Shown here piece by piece: positions 58,108-64,000 of a stretch of 64,000 nt of DNA. The translations under genes were made by a program, and so were the position numbers. The notes beneath the pieces are model-generated. The model had not been told where the DNA came from. It did no database searches and saw only the letters and a list, made by a program, of their open reading frames with translations. Positions within the stretch are counted from its first letter, which is position 1. Every line of letters starts with the position of its first letter. This stretch comes from Ancistrus triradiatus (taxonomy: Eukaryota; Chordata; Actinopteri; Siluriformes; Loricariidae). The stretch is from the NCBI GenBank assembly GCA_025084515.1, contig JAJAGP010000343.1:248001-312000 (forward strand), given 5' to 3'.

Positions 58108-58890
58108 CGATGAGCAAAAATCCCAGAACTACACGGAAGGACCTGATGAATGACCTGCAGAGAGCTGGGACCAAAGTAACAAAGCTACCATCAGTAACAC
58201 ACTACATCGAGAGGGATTCAGATCCTGCAGTGCCAGGCATGTCCCACTGCTTAAGCCAGTACATGTCCAGGCCCGTCTGAAGTTTGCCAGAGAGCATATG
58301 GATGATCCAAGAATATCATGTGCTCAGATGAAACCAATATAGAATTTTTTGGTAAAAACTCAACTTGTCGTGTTTGGAGGAGGAAAAAGGATGCTGAGTT
58401 GCATCCCAAGAACACCATACCTACTGTGAAGCATGGGGTTGGAAACATCATGCTTTGGGGCTGTTTTTCTGCAAAGGGGACAGGACCACTGACCCGTGTT
58501 AAGGGAAGAATGAACGGGGCCATGTATCGTGAGATTTTAAGCCAAAACCTCCTTCCATCAGTGAGAGCATTGAAGATGGAACGTGGCTTGGTCTTCCAGC
58601 ATGACAATGATCCCAAACACACCGCTCGGGCAACGAAGGAGTGGCTCAGTAAAAAGCATTTCAAGGTCCTGGAGTGGCCTAGCCGGTCTCCAGACCTCAA
58701 CCAAATATAAAATTTGTGGAGGGAGTCGAAAGTCCGTGTTGCCCAGCGACAGCCCCAAAACATCACTGCTCTAGAGGAGATCTGCATGGAGGAATGGGCC
58801 AAAATACCAGCTACAGTGTGTGCAAACCTGGTGAAGACCTAACGTTTGACTTCTGTCATTGCCAACAACGGTTATGTTAAAAAGTACTGA
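58108..58890 (+). pseudogene. Family C Tc1 transposase with stop at the catalytic Glu
   Basis: The linker part is frameshifted near 58210-58320. From 58318 one frame is open: CSDETNIEFFGKN (first Asp), RVWRRKKDAELHPKNTIPTV, MLWGCFSAKGTG, LVFQHDNDPKHTARATKEWL (second Asp) and SPDLNQI, then TAA. In the family the next codon is GAA for the catalytic Glu of PIENLW, so one change has turned the third DDE residue into a stop. The remaining C-terminus (ITALEEICMEEWAKIPATVC) is readable to the TGA at 58888. Confidence 0.9.
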
Positions 58891-59088
58891 GTTGAACTTT
58901 TGTTATTGACCAAATACTTATTTTACACCATAATTTACAATTAAATTCTTTAAAAATCCTACAATGTGATTTCCTGGATTTGTTTCTCATTATGTCTCTC
59001 ATAGTTGAAGTATACTTATGATGAAAATTACAGACCTCTCTCATCTTTCTCTAAGTAGAACTTGCACAATCAGTGGCTGACTAAATAG
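58108..59088 (+). mobile_element. Tc1 family C, 5'-truncated copy
   Basis: Starts within the transposase linker (GAGCAAAAATCCCAGAACTA) and runs to the 3' terminal repeat, ending CAATCAGTGGCTGACTAAATA just before a (TG)n microsatellite that replaces the last bases of the terminus. Confidence 0.92.
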
Positions 59089-59112
59089 TTTTTGTGTGTG
59101 TGTGTGTGTGTG
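59089..59112. repeat. (TG)n microsatellite
   Basis: About 12 TG units at the truncated end of the Tc1 copy. Confidence 0.9.
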
Positions 59113-59337
59113 TATACACATACACAGACACACAAAGTCAAACAAGTATGCTATCCAAGGATGCGCCCACTCTTTAGTGATTTACACATGGCTGTCAGGT
59201 AAAACGCAAGCTGGACATTTGCAACTGATTGTTAGAACATCCTTGGACGTCAGCATTTTCAACATGAGAATTATCATATTAAACACATTTTAGGCAGGTT
59301 ATGAACATGACAAAAAAAATTGAAGGAGTTGACCTGA

Positions 59338-59440
59338 ACTTCAAATTTCCCAGATCCGAATAAGCATCTTTGGGATATGCTGGGCAAACAAGTCGAAGCC
59401 CCACCATGCAACTTACAGGACTTAATCTGCAAAACAGACG
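59338..59440 (+). mobile_element. Tc1-like transposase C-terminal fragment
   Basis: ATAAGCATCTTTGGGATATG and GGGCAAACAAGTCGAAGCCC, ACCATGCAACTTACAGGACT match the region encoding HLWDMLxKQVxxxxPPxxNLQDL of an abundant fish Tc1-like family. Only about 100 bp remains. Confidence 0.6.
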
Positions 59441-59604
59441 TGGTCAGGAAGGAACCGGAATATTGGTGACGTTGTTGTTGTTGTTTATTGACTTATTTAA
59501 CATCACTATCAGCATCAGTAGCCATGTTCAGCGACACACACAAGGTTACATCCATACACAAGGTCATCAAGACAAGTCACTCATACACTCAAGTCAATAC
59601 CAAT

Positions 59605-59805
59605 TTAGTGTAGTCAATTAACCCAACATGCATGTCTTTAGACTGTGGGAGGAAACCGGAGTACCTGGAGTAAACCCACGCGGACACAGGGAGGACATGC
59701 AGACTCCACACAAAAAGGACCCAGGCCGCTCCACCCTGGGATTGAACCCAGGACCTTCTCGCTGCGAGGCGGCGATGCTACCCACCGAGCCACCGTGCCG
59801 CCCGA
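59605..59805 (-). mobile_element. DANA/V-SINE-like SINE (minus), well preserved
   Basis: Reverse orientation: GGGCGGCACGGTGGCTCGGT, GGTAGCATCGCCGCCTCGCA, box B-like GGTTCAATCCC, GTGTGGAGTCTGCATGTCCT, GCGTGGGTTTACTCCAGGTA and CCCACAGTCTAAAGACATGC. The least degraded SINE of this family here. Confidence 0.92.
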
Positions 59806-62579
59806 TTGGTGACATAAACAGTCATCCATTTTTGTGTGGGTAGCACTGCATACCTAGATCGAGGGTTCATCACATTGTAAGCGTGAAATATTGGCAAGTT
59901 AAATACAATGTTTGTGCTCATGTGCATCATTGCCTTCATTTTATATTACTATACAATGGAAAGCTCCTTCAGGTCACTGTGGCCAAAGCAGTAGAACTAC
60001 TGGTCGAGGACACAAGTTCATGTCCCAAAGTTCTCCAAATTTGAAGTCGGTGTGAAGTTTTGCCTGCAAAATTTATTCGGCCTGGAAATATGCTGCCAAA
60101 CGGTCATCCTTGTGAACTCCACTGAAATTAATAGGACTTCACTCATGAAAGTCTAGCATGTCCGTGGCTTTACAATTACTTTTGCTGCTTGGAGAGTTTC
60201 TTAATTCTGTACTACACACACTACGGATTATCCAGCCTAATGGGCATGGCCTCTATAAAAGATGTCTAGCAATAAAATATCCGATCTCCATGTGGTCCTG
60301 CAAGGAATGTTCCACACCTTTTGGTTCCCCATCTTTTATTGATCAGTGATGTGTAAACCCATCTCCATCTCAGCACAGCACAAGGGGAATGGCTGTGTGC
60401 CAGGTGAACAATAGATGCTGTATTGAAGGAATTTGTTATGAGTCTTGTGCATACTCTTGTGAGGCAGGGGGAAGGGGGCAGAACTGAGTTTACTGCAGGC
60501 TCCAGTAATTATTCCCAGCTTTGAGCCCATCCTCAGCTTTCTAATGATTCAAGCAGCAGACATGTCAATATTCACAGCAATACAGAGTGTACAGAGACTG
60601 AGGAGAGATTCTGGTCTGCCTTCAGCAGCATCAGTTACTATTCCATTTGATTCTTCAAACAGCTGCACATAAAGCTCTCAAAAAGAGGGATGCAGAGGCT
60701 CCATGTTAGTTCTCTGACTCTAGATAACATCAATAAGCTTCAGATGAAAAATGGTAACACTTTGTACCGAGTCCTAAAACATCTTGTTAAAAACACATCA
60801 ACTCTGCCATGGCCTCCATTAAAGTCATTTATCGAGATACAGGCTGATTTTTTGTTCCAACAAAATGTAGACCTTCAATTTGTGGATACAGAGAATAATT
60901 GCCTTCTCTACTGTCGTACTTAATATCTTACACCTTAAGAGCACCTACTGATTGATTTCCCAATGAACAATATTGTATACTAGAGCACAGATAGAGAAAT
61001 CTAGCATTGAGGTTATTCAATAAATTACCTCCAAAAGCAAGCAATTACTGCACAGCTCACAAGGACTATACAAAGGTTGACTCACAGAGTCCTACTAGGC
61101 TGAGCACACAAACAGCACCTTACAAAGTACTGGCAAGTACATGTAACAGGCTTACACCACCATGTTGTTACTCACATTAAACATATTTATAAATCCAATC
61201 AACGATCTACATGTTACTTCATTAAAATGCTACAGACATTTAGGGCATGGGGTATGATGGACTAAAAACAAATCAGCCAAAGTATTATTGTCTCATGCCT
61301 GAAAAACAGGACTATAGCTTTTACAAAGAGCATAAGCCATACAAAGACACAACAGCAGTGGTATATCATTCAGGAATGGGTGGTTGATATCACAAAAAAA
61401 TTCTCACAATACTTAGAATTTTTCAGATTTCTACCAAAGTGCAAGTAAATAATGAATCAAACATCAACACCAACATATAAAAAAATGACTGTTTCTTTTA
61501 TTACCAACAATCAGTTACTGTGTGTGGTCATGGAGTTGACCAGTGTCATCATTTACTTGACATTAAAATCACAAAATCACAGAAATCTCTGCCCTGCATA
61601 ATTCTAATATTTTTATTTTAAAATGATGGGCAAATGAGGCATGCCTACCATGTACAAGGCTTAAATCTGGAGTTGGCAAAAAATACACTGTGGAGCATTT
61701 TTATTCCAGAACCGCACAAAATTTAAAAGTTGAAGGCCACCGGACATATTGACTTACAGGCTGGTCAGGCTTGATTGAGTGAAAATTAAAACCCACACTG
61801 CTAAAGGCCTTGGGTGTTCCAAGCAGCTGAAGCTCTGTCTAGCTTATAGGAAATGCAAGGTTACCACATCCTCTCAATCCATCTCAAGGTAAGTCTCAGA
61901 CACGAGGCAAAATGGGTCATCTTCCAAGCAACGAACACCTTGTTATTTAATCTGGCAGAGGAGAGGCAAACTGAACATAAATGCCAAAATGTGTTTTGAG
62001 TATTTTATAGGGGCTACACCAGGTTATGCAAGTCACATTCTCCAGTTTAGTTAGGACTTAGTACACAGAGTTTTGCGCATAGTTCATTACTATGAACAGA
62101 GACGTATAAACTGAATAATTGAGTTGTTGTGTGTGCTTTTTAAACATTTTTACCTGGTCAAGAAAATTACAAATACAGGAAAGCAAACCCAGTTGTTACA
62201 ATATTTAAATACCTTTGAACCTACCTAAAGTGTTTTTAAACCGAAATGATATTATAGGCTTAAGCTTACAATCATAACTATTCAACACAGACTATTTAAA
62301 TAAACACATTATATTTAAGATATCTAGGTTTAGTTAATGCATGTTTATTTATTATTAAACAAATTATCATTGTTTCATATTCTTCAACTTTAATTCTGTA
62401 CTTCAGCTTTATTGAGCCTTTGCTTTTATCAATGTAGTGTATGGTCACAAATATTTTACTATGTTATTTCATTTTTTTTGTATTTTATACAATAGAAAAC
62501 GTCACAACATATACTATACAAACAAAACAACGAATTAACTACACAAACTTGGGAAAAAAAAACTTGCAAAGAATATAAC
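59806..62579. other. No gene recognised
   Basis: About 2.8 kb of AT-rich sequence with no repeat or exon that I can name. Minus strand scanned for the missing axin1 exon without a match. The open frames at 60158, 60336 and 60690 are not identifiable. Confidence 0.3.
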
Positions 62580-63490
62580 ATACATTATCTGCACAAAAGT
62601 ATGTGAACACCCATACACTACACCTACAAGAGCTTTTATGACATTCCATTCTAAATCAATAGGCATTAATATGGAGTTGGTCCCTCTTTGCAACTGTGAT
62701 AGCTTCCACTCTTCAGGAAAAGCTTTCTACAAGATTTTGGACTGTGTCTGTGGGAATTTTTGCCCGTTCATCCAGAAGAGCATTTGTGATGTCAGACTAA
62801 TGTTGGATGAGAGGGCCTGATTTGCAGTCTTTGTTCTAGTTCATCTCAAAGGTGTTCGATGAGGTTGAGGTCAGGGCTCTGTATGGACCTGTCAAGTTTC
62901 TCTCCCACCAAACTCATAACACCATGCCTTTATGAACCTTGCTGAAAATGGCCCCCAAACTGTTCCCACAAAGTTGGATGCATACAATTGTCCAAAATGT
63001 ATTGGTATGTTGAAGATTTCCCTTCGCTGGAACTAAAAGCTCCTATGCCACCCCTAAAAAACAACCCACACCACTATCCCTCACCCACCAAGCATTATAG
63101 TTGGTACAGTGCGGTCAGCATTCATCAAACCCAGACTCATCCATCACACTGCCAGACAGAGAAGCGTGATTCGTCACTTAACTGCCGCTGCTCCAGAGTC
63201 CAGTTACGATGTGCTTTACACCACTCAATCCAACGCATGGCATTGTGCTTGGTGATGCTTGCATGCAGCTGCTCGGCCATAGACACCCATAACATGAAGC
63301 TCCTGGTGCATAGTTTTTGTGCTGATGTTAATGCCAGAGGAGGTTTGGAACACTGCAGTTATTGAGACAGCAGAGCATTGGCAACTTCTATGCACTATGT
63401 GCCTCAACAATCGTCGAGCCTGCTCTGTAACTTTGTGGTGTGCCACTTTGTGACTGAGTTCCTGTGGTTCCTAAAAGCTTATATCCCAAT
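62580..63490 (-). mobile_element. Degenerate Tc1-like element of another family
   Basis: Minus-strand text keeps RRLLRHIVHRSCQCSAVSIT and MHQELHVMGVYGRAAACKHH (helix-turn-helix part, 63446-63225), the block SDESRF near 63165 (first catalytic Asp; reading ACGAATCACGC in reverse), and QSPDLNLIEHL near 62870 (Glu). The left outer part reads AAAAGTATGTGAACACCCAT, typical of Tc1 termini in fish. Many stops and shifts. Confidence 0.8.
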
Positions 63491-63734
63491 ACTCCTGTCC
63501 CTATTGTGTATATTTTAATATGACAGAAAATGCTGGGATGTATGCAAATTTAAAATAAAAATCTCTGGACTAAAAAAATCCTGGAACAAGTATAATAGTA
63601 TGGTTCAAAAGAAGAATGCTAATGCCCCGATGAAGCAATATTTAGGTTTCAGCTCAATAGGTACGGAAGATGTTAATGTTACATGGTGGCTGGGCTAAGG
63701 GATGTCACTCTGAACTTCAAGAGTGGAAGACAAA

Positions 63735-63912
63735 GATTTACATTATACACTTAGTCATTTAGCAGATGCCCTAATTCAGAGCAATTTACAACTGATACAA
63801 TCTTTTGCAACCCAAGCAATTGTGGGTTGAGTGCATTGCTCTAGGGCCCAACAGTGGCAGTTTGGCAGAGGTGGGATTTGAACCCTGAACCTTCTGGTAC
63901 ATAGTCCAGAGC
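63735..63912 (-). mobile_element. tRNA-derived SINE (same family as 35899-36088)
   Basis: Tail ACACTTAGTCATTTAGCAGA, GCCCTAATTCAGAGCAATTT; middle CTCTAGGGCCCAACAGTGGC; head in reverse with box B GGGTTCAAATCCCACCTCTG and TAAGGCTCTGGACTATG. A full-length copy apart from the outer head. Confidence 0.85.
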
Positions 63913-64000
63913 CTTATGAAAGATAAAGTAATGTGCATTATAACTAACATATGCAAGCACTACAACAATTCAGACCAGACATGTCAGAGAAATTTCAGCA

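Noticed and set aside
51456..64000. Upstream axin1 exon between the RGS domain and the WREP block
   Set aside because: I looked on the minus strand for the expected acidic and KLLxETA-like segment with splice sites and found nothing convincing. It probably lies beyond the window.

Overview
This is a vertebrate, almost certainly teleost, nuclear window. It is AT-rich and has widely spaced GT-AG exons with strong vertebrate axin similarity. It carries a very heavy load of fish-type Tc1/mariner DNA transposons, V-SINE/DANA-like and other tRNA-derived SINEs, hAT, piggyBac-like and Penelope-like remnants. The repeat mix resembles an otophysan such as a catfish or relative, but I cannot fix the species from this sequence.

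The only host gene I can support is axin1, on the minus strand, coding span 32590-51455. Nine coding exons join in phase and give the C-terminal 550 residues: the block before the GSK3-binding helix, the GSK3-binding helix, the beta-catenin-binding helix, a His-rich linker, the NQKILQW block, a Pro-rich/EEARRRLEEE block, a 108-nt exon that corresponds to an alternatively used exon in human AXIN1, and a two-exon DIX domain ending in TGA. The 5' part (tankyrase-binding segment, RGS domain and the next exon) is not seen and should lie beyond position 51455, probably past the window end. A 3'UTR of about 2.2 kb is proposed down to paired polyadenylation signals at 30392-30410. Axin is the scaffold of the beta-catenin destruction complex in Wnt signalling.

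Positions 1-30390 lie downstream of the gene and are dominated by Tc1-like elements of several families: A at 707-2232; B at 2972-4180, 5844-7980, 13948-15265, 18881-19691 and 28833-29130; C at 11421-12012, 25892-26252 and 27129-27396; further families at 17050-18130, 21395-22628 and 22687-24058. Two LINE remnants, inverted Penelope-like fragments, SINEs and a CpG-rich patch are also here. Positions 30390-51455 are the gene. Its introns hold a truncated Tc1 (33137-34035), a piggyBac-like element with a nested SINE and a foldback MITE (35881-37448), a roughly 438-bp poly-C tract, a full-length Tc1 (41098-42690) and a nested hAT pair with a perfect 8-bp target duplication (47801-48987). Positions 51456-64000 are presumed upstream intron or flank with more hAT, Tc1 and SINE copies and no recognised exon.

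No transposase in the window is intact; all are frameshifted, truncated or stopped. No CRISPR, bacterial operon, rRNA or functional tRNA gene is visible. The least explained pieces are a frameshifted coding-like stretch at 4671-5530 attached to a chimeric Tc1 subfamily, a coding-like stretch at 57700-58100, and the CpG-rich segment at 20040-20600.
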